A program made the translations under genes and the position numbers. A stretch of 39,839 nt of DNA from a candidate division WWE3 bacterium. Lineage in GTDB: Bacteria > Patescibacteriota > WWE3 > UBA101185 > UBA10185. Positions 23,121-30,541 of the stretch are shown here, one piece after another. Numbering within the stretch: the stretch's first letter is position 1; each line of letters begins with the position of its first letter. Under the pieces are notes generated by a model. It searched no databases. It was not told where the DNA came from and saw only the letters and a program-made list of their open reading frames with translations. The stretch is taken from positions 1-39,839 of the forward strand of contig CAMDGN010000004.1 of NCBI GenBank assembly GCA_945897985.1. The letters are read 5' to 3'.

Positions 23121-23157
23121 GGCAGGAAGAAGTTTTTTAACTTTTTCCTGCCTTTTT
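23121..23157 (+). terminator. strong intrinsic terminator of the 93-aa gene
   Basis: A 14-bp stem, with one G-U pair (23121-23134 with 23139-23152), loop TTTT, followed by TTTTT. It isolates the 93-aa gene from dnaA downstream. Confidence 0.92.
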
Positions 23158-23263
23158 CATTTGTATTTCAACAATTAAAAATTAGATACCAAAATACCTA
23201 TTGCTGGATTAAAACCTGTATTTTAACTTTAATCTAGTAAGTTAAATCCTGCCCCTGCCACTT

Positions 23264-24664
23264 ATGAATAATAACGAATGGAAATCTGTCACGCAGTTAT
23301 TCAAAACTAAGATATCAGGCGAGCTGGGAGGAAGTCCCTTAGTTCAAAACGAGATAATAAACTCTACTGCCGAAATTCTAGCTGAAGATAACCTAATAAA
23401 TATCTACGTAAAGAACCCGGTTCTGGTTGGAAAAATGGGAGACTACAAGTCTCTTGTTGAAGAGTGCGTCCAAGAGGTATTTAAACAAAATTTTGATTTA
23501 AAATTTAATGTAGGAAAAATCCAAACCAGAAGTGAGACCAACGATCTTCCAATGTTTCACACCATATCTTCAGAACAACCCACTGGAAATCAAAACTTAG
23601 ATTCTTTAATCAAGAAAGCTAATCTTAGAAAAGAGTTTACGATGGAGAGCTTTATTAGAAGCGGAAGTAATGATCTAGCTTATGCCGCAGCTAGAAGTAT
23701 ATCGGACGCTCCAGGCACTCAATTCAACCCATTCTTTGTTTATGGAAATTCTGGGCTAGGCAAAACTCACCTAATCAACGCGATCGGGATAGAAATCCTT
23801 AAGAAATTTCCAAATTATAAAATTCTATATACCCCATTCGAAACTTTCTTTAATGATTTCTTAGAAACCTTCAACTCACCAACCAAAAGGGCGACAATAA
23901 ATAAACAAGATTTTAGAACTAAATATCGTGCAATAGATGTCCTTATTATCGATGATATTCAAGGTATCTCTGGTAGAGAAGGAACTGAGAATGAGTTCTT
24001 CAATATATTCAACGAATTATATAAAGAAAACAAACAAATCATCCTAACCTCTGACGTTCACCCAAATGAATTTAAGCAGCTTCCTGATAGGATTAAATCA
24101 AGATTTAACCAGGGCCTAGTTATCGACCTAAGAAATCCAGATTACGAACTTAGGTTTAACTTGATAAAAAGAAAAGCTATTGAAGATAGAATAATACTGG
24201 AAAATGATGCGATTGATTTTATTGTCTCAAATGTAAACCGAAATATGAGAGAGCTCGAAGGAGCTTATGCCAGAGTTAAAATTTTCCTTCAAACTTCCAA
24301 AGAGATAGGAAATAGAGATAATGTCTTAAAAGCCCTTAGAGATTTAAGTGGCTTTATTAAAGTCGATGAAAACCTAAGCCCTTCAAAAATCATCGACTTA
24401 GTTTGTTCCCATTTCAAAGTTAAAAAAGAGGAACTTAAGAAGCAGGACCGATCTAAAAGAATTGCCTACCCTAGACAAATCTGTATGTACCTTCTTAGAA
24501 AACATACCGACCTAAACTACACAGATATAGCTCACTTACTTGGAAGAAAAGACCACACTACAATCATGCATGGGGTGGAAAAAATCACACAAGACCTTAT
24601 TGAAGGCGTTAACGATATCAACGCACATATCTCAACTCTTAAAGATTCAATTTTTAAAAAATAA
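23264..24664 (+). CDS. dnaA: chromosomal replication initiator DnaA
   Basis: This 466-aa protein has all four DnaA domains. An N-terminal helical domain includes the NIYVKNPVLVGKMGDY phrase, followed by a short linker. The AAA+ domain has Walker A GNSGLGKTH at 161-169 and Walker B VLIIDDIQ at about 226-233. The C-terminal helix-turn-helix carries the DnaA-box signature GRKDHTTIMHGVEKI. It binds DnaA boxes and melts the origin. It diverges from rpmH and is followed by a gap with good DnaA boxes. I see no clear promoter directly before the ATG; the 106 nt between the upstream terminator and the start are AT-rich. Confidence 0.98.
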   Translation: MNNNEWKSVTQLFKTKISGELGGSPLVQNEIINSTAEILAEDNLINIYVKNPVLVGKMGDYKSLVEECVQEVFKQNFDLKFNVGKIQTRSETNDLPMFHTISSEQPTGNQNLDSLIKKANLRKEFTMESFIRSGSNDLAYAAARSISDAPGTQFNPFFVYGNSGLGKTHLINAIGIEILKKFPNYKILYTPFETFFNDFLETFNSPTKRATINKQDFRTKYRAIDVLIIDDIQGISGREGTENEFFNIFNELYKENKQIILTSDVHPNEFKQLPDRIKSRFNQGLVIDLRNPDYELRFNLIKRKAIEDRIILENDAIDFIVSNVNRNMRELEGAYARVKIFLQTSKEIGNRDNVLKALRDLSGFIKVDENLSPSKIIDLVCSHFKVKKEELKKQDRSKRIAYPRQICMYLLRKHTDLNYTDIAHLLGRKDHTTIMHGVEKITQDLIEGVNDINAHISTLKDSIFKK

Positions 24665-25010
24665 AAAACTATCCCTACTTTATTGATATTTCAACATGAC
24701 CTATATTATTTTTTGGCTCTATTTCTGTATTTTTATGTGGATAACATAGTTTATTTGTATAAGTTATGTGGATAAGTCCAAAAGATACCCACAATGTAAT
24801 CCACAATATTCAGGAGAATTAATAGGAACTTTACTCAGTGGAATAGGGGTGGAGAGCTTTAAATAGTTGAAAAATTAACAAAAAATCCTATCTACATAAA
24901 ATCAAACTAAAAATATAAGACGCGACAACAAAAACTTCTGTTATACACTTAACCACAGATATAGATATTAAATAATGTTTTTATAAATGAAATAAATATA
25001 AGACCAAAAA
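24665..25010. other. oriC: probable replication origin (oriC) downstream of dnaA
   Basis: This 346-bp gene-free stretch holds two perfect DnaA boxes in the TGTGGATAA orientation (24736-24744 and 24767-24775). Two one-mismatch boxes follow in the other orientation (TAATCCACA 24797-24805, TTAACCACA 24949-24957), with a weaker site at 24785-24793. Between and after them lies a very AT-rich stretch (about 24860-25000) suited to unwinding. A GACCTATATTATTT element (24698-24711) recurs upstream of comF. Origins beside dnaA are the bacterial rule. Which side of dnaA is used here is inferred from box density. Confidence 0.75.
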
Positions 25011-26261
25011 GTGGATACATTAAAACTTGGAAAAAATAAATATGCAGAGAAAATCAGAAGCCTTATTTTATTAGGATTAACCTGTTTATTTCCACTTAAC
25101 CAGCAACTACATCTGAAGCCTTTCCCGAGTGTGGATGGCTTTATTATTGATTACTTGATAGTGAAGATCTCCCTGCCCGAATTATTGTTAGTCCTACTTA
25201 CAGTTCTTCAGATAGGTGCGATTCGAGAATTTTTACGAAACTCCATTCTAACTAGATACACCTCTACCGGATTCTTAATTCTTTCTGTTTTAACTACAAT
25301 TTTTAGCAACTACAAACTACTCTCCATTTATGAAAATTTGATTATTTTGCTACTAATTTTAAACCTTGGGGTTTTTTTGAAGTATTCGAAAGACCTAAAA
25401 TTAGACTTATTTGTTAAATCAGTTAAATTTTGGCTGATTTTACTTTCAATACTTGGGTTTTTCCAATTTTTTCTGCAAAAATCGGTACTCAATAATTACG
25501 CCCTGTTTGGAGAATTTCCTTACAGTGAGGATTACTATCACGTTAAGCAAAAAGGTTTCTTATTTGAGGATTTAATCCCTCCATACGCCATATTTAGTCA
25601 CTCCAATATCTTTGGTGGTTTTGTTCTTCTAGCAATTATGTTTTTAGGTATTTCTAAAAAGGATTCCTTTTATTTCCATACACTTACAGTAGTTTTGCTA
25701 CTGATTATAGGTAGTTTGAATATTTTTCTTTGTTACCTACTTTGGGTTGTTCTAACAAAGCTGCCTAAGCTAAAGAATTTATATGTCTCGTTTAGTAAAA
25801 CTGTTTTCCTGCTATTTATTATCTACTTTCTCCAGCTGTTTTTATCTTTGAATTACTTTAGTTACTCCGGAAACTTTTCACTATACCGAAGGTTGTACAT
25901 GTTTGACTTGTCCATTAATCTGTTAGTTGAAAATCCTAAGTATCTTTTTTTCTCTGGTTACTATAACTATTTTGGTATAGCTAAAGAGTCCTTGTACATC
26001 TATGAAATTGTGAGATTTTTTCAACCACCCCACAATCTGTTTAATTTACTCATTTGGCAATACGGGATTGTTTTTTTAATAAGCTTTTTAGTTTTACTTA
26101 ATAAAGCCTTTCAGAAAATTCCTCAAGATTTAGTCAAATTTCTTTCAGTCATATTGGTGGCTTCCATGTTTGACCACTTTTTTTTAACCAATCACCAGCT
26201 TAAGTTTTTTGTTTTCTTAATAATTCCCTATTCCCTAATCGCTAAAAATAGTATTAAATAA
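25011..26261 (+). CDS. polytopic membrane protein, O-antigen ligase/polymerase-like
   Basis: This 416-aa protein starts at a GTG; no in-frame ATG precedes it after a stop. It has about ten transmembrane helices. The late loop contains PPHNLFNLLIWQYGIVFLIS, the PHN-x3-L...G pattern of the WaaL/Wzy_C family, preceded by a loop with YRRLYMF and NPKYLFFSG. These enzymes polymerise or transfer lipid-linked glycans on the outer face of the membrane. The substrate is unknown. A second, more typical member lies at the window's right edge. The gene follows the probable origin. Confidence 0.75.
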   Translation: MDTLKLGKNKYAEKIRSLILLGLTCLFPLNQQLHLKPFPSVDGFIIDYLIVKISLPELLLVLLTVLQIGAIREFLRNSILTRYTSTGFLILSVLTTIFSNYKLLSIYENLIILLLILNLGVFLKYSKDLKLDLFVKSVKFWLILLSILGFFQFFLQKSVLNNYALFGEFPYSEDYYHVKQKGFLFEDLIPPYAIFSHSNIFGGFVLLAIMFLGISKKDSFYFHTLTVVLLLIIGSLNIFLCYLLWVVLTKLPKLKNLYVSFSKTVFLLFIIYFLQLFLSLNYFSYSGNFSLYRRLYMFDLSINLLVENPKYLFFSGYYNYFGIAKESLYIYEIVRFFQPPHNLFNLLIWQYGIVFLISFLVLLNKAFQKIPQDLVKFLSVILVASMFDHFFLTNHQLKFFVFLIIPYSLIAKNSIK

Positions 26262-26266
26262 AAATA

Positions 26267-27589
26267 ATGCGAAAACCTAAGAATAAAATTGAAAATAATT
26301 ATTATAAGTACCTCACCTTATCTGCTCTTTCATTCTGTCTTTACTTTATGACAGGATGCACTATTCCTTTTCTTTCCTCAAAACCTTCCGATATAACATT
26401 AGTTTATGAGAGCTTGTGGGAAAAATCTGGAACTTACGAGGATGTTTTTGCAAATTACAAAAAAGACAATTCATATGCAACTATCGACTTTCAAGATAGA
26501 TCCGCAACTGATATCTCAGCTTACAAATCCGATCTTTTAGATCGATTAAAGAATAATAGAAATGTTCCTGATGTAATTAGAATTCACGTAAGTTGGTTAC
26601 CTGAATTTAAAGATTACCTTGCTCCAGCACCAACTGATTATTTTACAAAAGAAACAATAGACTCAAACTATTACCCTTCAGTTAGTTCTTTAGTTGTTTA
26701 TAAGAATGCTGATAGCTCAAACTACTTTATTTACGGTATTCCTTTTTATTACGATCAGTTAAATTTGGTTTACAACACAGCTCACTTTAACGAAGCTGGT
26801 TTTAAAGCAGCTCCTACAACTTGGGAACAATTCTTTAGAGACTCTTACTTCCTGACTAAAAAGGATGCATCTAATCAAATCATTAGATCTGGAGCAGCTT
26901 TTGGAAATAAAGATTTAGAGTTTTACAGCGATATTTTTGGCCTACTTCTTGGAAATGCTAACTTAGAGTTCCCTGATGCTATTGAGTCAGAGTCAGACTC
27001 ACTTCAAAGTGTGGTTAGAGTTTTAAACAGGCAAACTGACTGGAATCCAGCGTTCCAAAATTCTGGCAACGCTTTTGTTTCAAGAAGAACTTCCATGGCT
27101 ATTCTTCCAACCTGGAGGGTTAATGATATTCTTTCCGCTAATAAAGACATTGAGTTAGGTGTCGCACCTGTTCCTTCTTCAAGACAAGACAGGCCTATGA
27201 ATTGGCCAACCTTCTTTGTTGAAGCAGTTCCAGCTTCAGCTAAAAATACCAACGAATCTTGGAAGTTGATAAAGTATATGGCCTCTGAGGACAGCGCAAA
27301 GAGCATTTATTCAAAACAAGCTAGTGTTAGAAGACTTCCTTCCCTACCTGCTCTAAAGAATCTTGCTTCTACACTCGACATTGACCCTATTCTTAAAAGC
27401 GTTGCTCTTGATGCTGCAAACTCAAATCCTGGTACAGGATCTAAGTATTCATTTGCTATGTCTGACAGATCTGGAAACACCCCTTGTGTTGATGGGATTA
27501 GAACTGTGTTAGGTCAAAACGATATCAAAATTCTTATCGAAGCGAGGGAATCTATCCTTCAGGCCTGCTCTCTAAAATTAACAAAATAG
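26267..27589 (+). CDS. ABC-type solute-binding lipoprotein (family 1, sugar-type)
   Basis: The 440-aa protein begins with a lipoprotein signal (LSFCLYFMTGC; lipidated Cys is C31). The body matches extracellular solute-binding proteins of the maltose/sugar class: ITLVYESLWEKSGTYEDVFA, YGIPFYYDQLNLVYNT with TTWEQFF, and WKLIKYMASEDSAKSIYSKQ. Such proteins capture a solute and hand it to an ABC permease. No permease or ATPase gene is adjacent, so the partner must be elsewhere or the protein may be used otherwise. The stop is TAG, and valS starts 18 nt later. Confidence 0.88.
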   Translation: MRKPKNKIENNYYKYLTLSALSFCLYFMTGCTIPFLSSKPSDITLVYESLWEKSGTYEDVFANYKKDNSYATIDFQDRSATDISAYKSDLLDRLKNNRNVPDVIRIHVSWLPEFKDYLAPAPTDYFTKETIDSNYYPSVSSLVVYKNADSSNYFIYGIPFYYDQLNLVYNTAHFNEAGFKAAPTTWEQFFRDSYFLTKKDASNQIIRSGAAFGNKDLEFYSDIFGLLLGNANLEFPDAIESESDSLQSVVRVLNRQTDWNPAFQNSGNAFVSRRTSMAILPTWRVNDILSANKDIELGVAPVPSSRQDRPMNWPTFFVEAVPASAKNTNESWKLIKYMASEDSAKSIYSKQASVRRLPSLPALKNLASTLDIDPILKSVALDAANSNPGTGSKYSFAMSDRSGNTPCVDGIRTVLGQNDIKILIEARESILQACSLKLTK

Positions 27590-27607
27590 TGTAAAATTCC
27601 TTGTAAT

Positions 27608-29647
27608 ATGGATAAAAATTATAATTTTACTCAGGTTGAAGACAGGGTTTCAAAACTGTGGGATGAGTCAAAATGTTTTATAGCAGATTCAAAATCAACT
27701 AAACCCCCGTTTTCCATTATCCTACCCCCTCCAAATGCTAATGCTCAACTTCACCTAGGACATGCTTTGTATACAGTTGAAGACGCTCTAATTCGTTATA
27801 AAAGAATGAAAGGGTTCGAAGTTTTGTGGGTTCCTGGTGCTGATCATGCTGGATTTGAAACTCAGGTAGTTTATGAAAAAAACCTATCAAAAGAAGGTAA
27901 ATCCAGGTTTGATTTCGAAAGAAATGAATTTTATACCAATATTTACAACTTTGTTCTTCAAAATAAATCAGTAATGCAGCAGCAATTAAAATCTTTAGGT
28001 TTTAGCTTAGATTGGTCGAGAGATGCTTTCACTCTGGATGAAAAAGTTATTAAGACTGTCTATAACACTTTTGAAAATCTTTATAATGACGGATTAATTT
28101 ATAGAGGTAACAGACTTGTAAACTACTGTACTAAACACGGGACAGGGTTTTCGGATCTTGAAGTAGCTTATCAAACAAAAAACGATTTTCTTTATTATAT
28201 TAAATATCAAATAGTCGGAATGGATGGATTTTTAACTGTAGCTACAGCTAGACCTGAAACTATTTTTGTCGATGTTGCCTTATGTGTAAATCCCAATGAT
28301 GAGAGATTTAAAAACCTAATTGGTAAGCAGGTTATAAACCCTCTAACTAACCAAAAAATGCCTATAATTTCGGACGAAGATGTAGAAATAGAGTTTGGTA
28401 CGGGTGTACTTAAAATTACTCCCCTACACGATTTTAAAGACTACGAAATTGCTAAAAGAAATAATCTCGAAGGTAAATCAGTTGTAAATAAAAATGGAAA
28501 ATTAAATAACAATGCCAATGAGTATGAAGGATTAAAAGTTGTTGAGGCAAGAGAAAAAGTGACTCAAAAGCTTGAAGAGCTAGGTGCTTTGATGTCTAAA
28601 AAAGAATATGAACACCAAGTCCCTTGTTGTTATAAGTGCGAAACTGCACTTGAACCAATCTTACTTCCTCAATGGTTTGTTAAAACTAAACCTTTAGCTG
28701 AAAAAGCAATAAATGCTGTTAAAAACGGTGAAATAAAAATTCATCCTGCAAGATTCGAAAAAGCTTATTTTGATTGGCTTGATAATATTACTGACTGGAA
28801 CATCTCTAGACAAATTGTGTGGGGAATTAGAATCCCTGCTTTTGAATGCCAGATTTGTAATAAATGGGTAATTTCCAAAGACTTAAACCCTGGAAAGTGT
28901 GTTTGTGGTTCTACAGAATTTAAACAGGATGACGATACGTTTGATACTTGGTTTAGTTCTGGGCAATGGCCTTTTGCTGCACTAGGTTATCCAGATAGTG
29001 ATGATTTTAAGAAGTTTTACCCTGTTACAGTCATGGAAACCGCTTACGATATTTTATTCTTTTGGGTTGCCAGGATGGTAATGCTTGGTATTTATGTAAC
29101 CGGCAAATCTCCATTCGAGCATATTTACTTACATGGACTTGTTAGAGACTCTAAGGGACAAAAGATGAGCAAATCAAAAGGAAATGTTGTAAATCCAAAT
29201 GATATCATCCAAAAATTTGGAGTTGACTCACTTAGAATGTCTCTGATTATGAGTGCCCCGGCAGGTAATGATCAGAATTTTTCTGAATCTAAACTTGTGG
29301 GTAGTAGAAACTTTGGAAATAAGGTTTGGAACATGGCTCGATTTTTATCTATGCTCTCAGAAGATTCTTATATCTTAGCCAACGAGGAGGCTAATAATGA
29401 TCTTGAAAGTATCGACTCTCAGATTTTCAATGCCCACAAAGAATTTATACAGGAAGTTAACTCTAAGTTAGATAAGTTTCTTCTTTCAGAAGTTGCCGAA
29501 ATGGCCCATTCCTATGTTTGGCATCAAGTAGCTGACATTTATATTGAAAAAGCTAAAAACCAAAAAGAATTACTCCCTTTAATTAATCATATTTTTAGAG
29601 ATTGCTTAAAAGTGCTTCATCCATTTATGCCTTTTGTAACTGAATAG
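27608..29647 (+). CDS. valS: valyl-tRNA synthetase, stopped early by an in-frame TAG
   Basis: This class I synthetase has HLGH at 49-52 and KMSKS at 519-523. The editing domain contains TVATARPETIFVDVALCVNP, and Zn-type Cys clusters (CCYKCE; CQICNKW with KCVCGS) are present. The anticodon-binding domain ends LHPFMPFVTE. It charges tRNA-Val. Reading stops at TAG 29645-29647 inside the conserved FVTEEIWQ motif, so the TAG replaces the second Glu (one-base change from GAG). The same frame continues for 22 codons that match the expected end of the family (IWQQIYSSDKQPLIAK) to TAA at 29714-29716. The start ATG lies 10 nt after TAAAAT. The enzyme is of the short type without a long C-terminal coiled coil. 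Confidence 0.93.
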   Translation: MDKNYNFTQVEDRVSKLWDESKCFIADSKSTKPPFSIILPPPNANAQLHLGHALYTVEDALIRYKRMKGFEVLWVPGADHAGFETQVVYEKNLSKEGKSRFDFERNEFYTNIYNFVLQNKSVMQQQLKSLGFSLDWSRDAFTLDEKVIKTVYNTFENLYNDGLIYRGNRLVNYCTKHGTGFSDLEVAYQTKNDFLYYIKYQIVGMDGFLTVATARPETIFVDVALCVNPNDERFKNLIGKQVINPLTNQKMPIISDEDVEIEFGTGVLKITPLHDFKDYEIAKRNNLEGKSVVNKNGKLNNNANEYEGLKVVEAREKVTQKLEELGALMSKKEYEHQVPCCYKCETALEPILLPQWFVKTKPLAEKAINAVKNGEIKIHPARFEKAYFDWLDNITDWNISRQIVWGIRIPAFECQICNKWVISKDLNPGKCVCGSTEFKQDDDTFDTWFSSGQWPFAALGYPDSDDFKKFYPVTVMETAYDILFFWVARMVMLGIYVTGKSPFEHIYLHGLVRDSKGQKMSKSKGNVVNPNDIIQKFGVDSLRMSLIMSAPAGNDQNFSESKLVGSRNFGNKVWNMARFLSMLSEDSYILANEEANNDLESIDSQIFNAHKEFIQEVNSKLDKFLLSEVAEMAHSYVWHQVADIYIEKAKNQKELLPLINHIFRDCLKVLHPFMPFVTE

Positions 29648-29716
29648 ATTTGGCAACAAATTTATTCTTCAGATAAACAGCCTTTAATTGCTAAATCTCA
29701 ATTTCCTGAATATTAA
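29645..29716 (+). other. valS 3' remnant after the amber codon
   Basis: An in-frame continuation of valS: TAG, then ATT TGG CAA CAA and further codons to TAA. The translated IWQQ and the later PLIAKSQFP agree with the end of valyl-tRNA synthetases (E-x-W/IWQ, then LI-x-x-x-(W/F)P). It is therefore former or read-through coding sequence. Confidence 0.8.
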
Positions 29717-29821
29717 TAACGGCTTTAACTATTCGTAAAACGGAAGCTAGGTTAAGTTTTAAAATACTTATGTTTACCACCGTATTTAATTTAATTTAAT
29801 TTGCGGATTGTGTAGGGGGAA

Positions 29822-30481
29822 TTATTTTTCTTCTTCTGAAGCGGTTTCTTCAGGTTTTTCAGATGAAGCCTCTAATTGAGCAATTCTTTCCTCTTCAGTT
29901 AGAGTTACTTCTTCGGCGGTTTCTTCTTGAGGCCTATCGATGTTTAAGATTAAATCTTCTTCTGTAGCGTTAACAAGCTCGACTTTTGATCTATCGAATT
30001 CAATTTGAGAGATTTTAACTTCGTCCCCAATGTTCTCTAGATTTGAGATATTAACATGGAATTCATGTGGAAGATCTGTAGGTAAGGCCTCAACTTCAAT
30101 TTCTTGTTTGATAAAGTTAAGTATACCGGTTCCTGATTTGATAACAGGTGCTTCTTCAGCTCCTTCAACAATAACAGGGATACTAGCTTTAATTTTTTGT
30201 TTAAGGTTAACTTCAATAAATGAAATGTGGATAGCTCTCCCAGATACTGGGTCTTTTTGAATATCTTTAATAAGAACTTTTTTAGTTTTTTCGTCAAAAT
30301 TTAAATCAACAAGAGAAGTTTCTCCTGATGCTACGAAAACTTTAACGAAATCATTGTAGGCAACTTCAAGGGATATGCTTGGGTTACCAAGACCATATAC
30401 CACAGCAGGGATAATGAATTCGCTTCTTAGCTTCTTTGCGTGGTTTCCTGTAAGTTGTCTTAGATTCGCGTTTAGTTTCAT
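29822..30481 (-). CDS. rplY: 50S ribosomal protein L25 / general stress protein Ctc
   Basis: This 219-aa protein has an N-terminal L25 domain (IPAVVYGLGNPSISLEV, VLIKDIQKDPVSGRAIHISF) that binds 5S rRNA. The C-terminal TL5/Ctc beta domain follows (IPVIVEGAEEAPVIKSGTGI, EVEALPTDLPHEFHVNIS). The acidic tail is rich in Glu (EEERIAQLEASSEKPEE). This is the long Ctc form. TAAAAT lies 12 nt before the ATG, giving a leader of about 5 nt. The valS-rplY gap (29717-29821, convergent) shows AT-rich repeats but no clear RNA gene. Confidence 0.95.
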   Translation of the reverse strand: MKLNANLRQLTGNHAKKLRSEFIIPAVVYGLGNPSISLEVAYNDFVKVFVASGETSLVDLNFDEKTKKVLIKDIQKDPVSGRAIHISFIEVNLKQKIKASIPVIVEGAEEAPVIKSGTGILNFIKQEIEVEALPTDLPHEFHVNISNLENIGDEVKISQIEFDRSKVELVNATEEDLILNIDRPQEETAEEVTLTEEERIAQLEASSEKPEETASEEEK

Positions 30482-30541
30482 AGGATATTGGCTATTTTAA
30501 CTTTATATGCCGTATTAGTCAAGGAAAATAGGGTCTTAATC

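Noticed and set aside
29717-29821. Structured RNA (SRP or RNase P RNA) in the valS-rplY gap
   Set aside because: No conserved SRP or P4 motifs; only AT-rich short repeats (TTTAATTTAATTTAAT).
30037-30297. Alternative frame inside rplY
   Set aside because: Low-complexity Lys/Leu shadow of the L25 gene.
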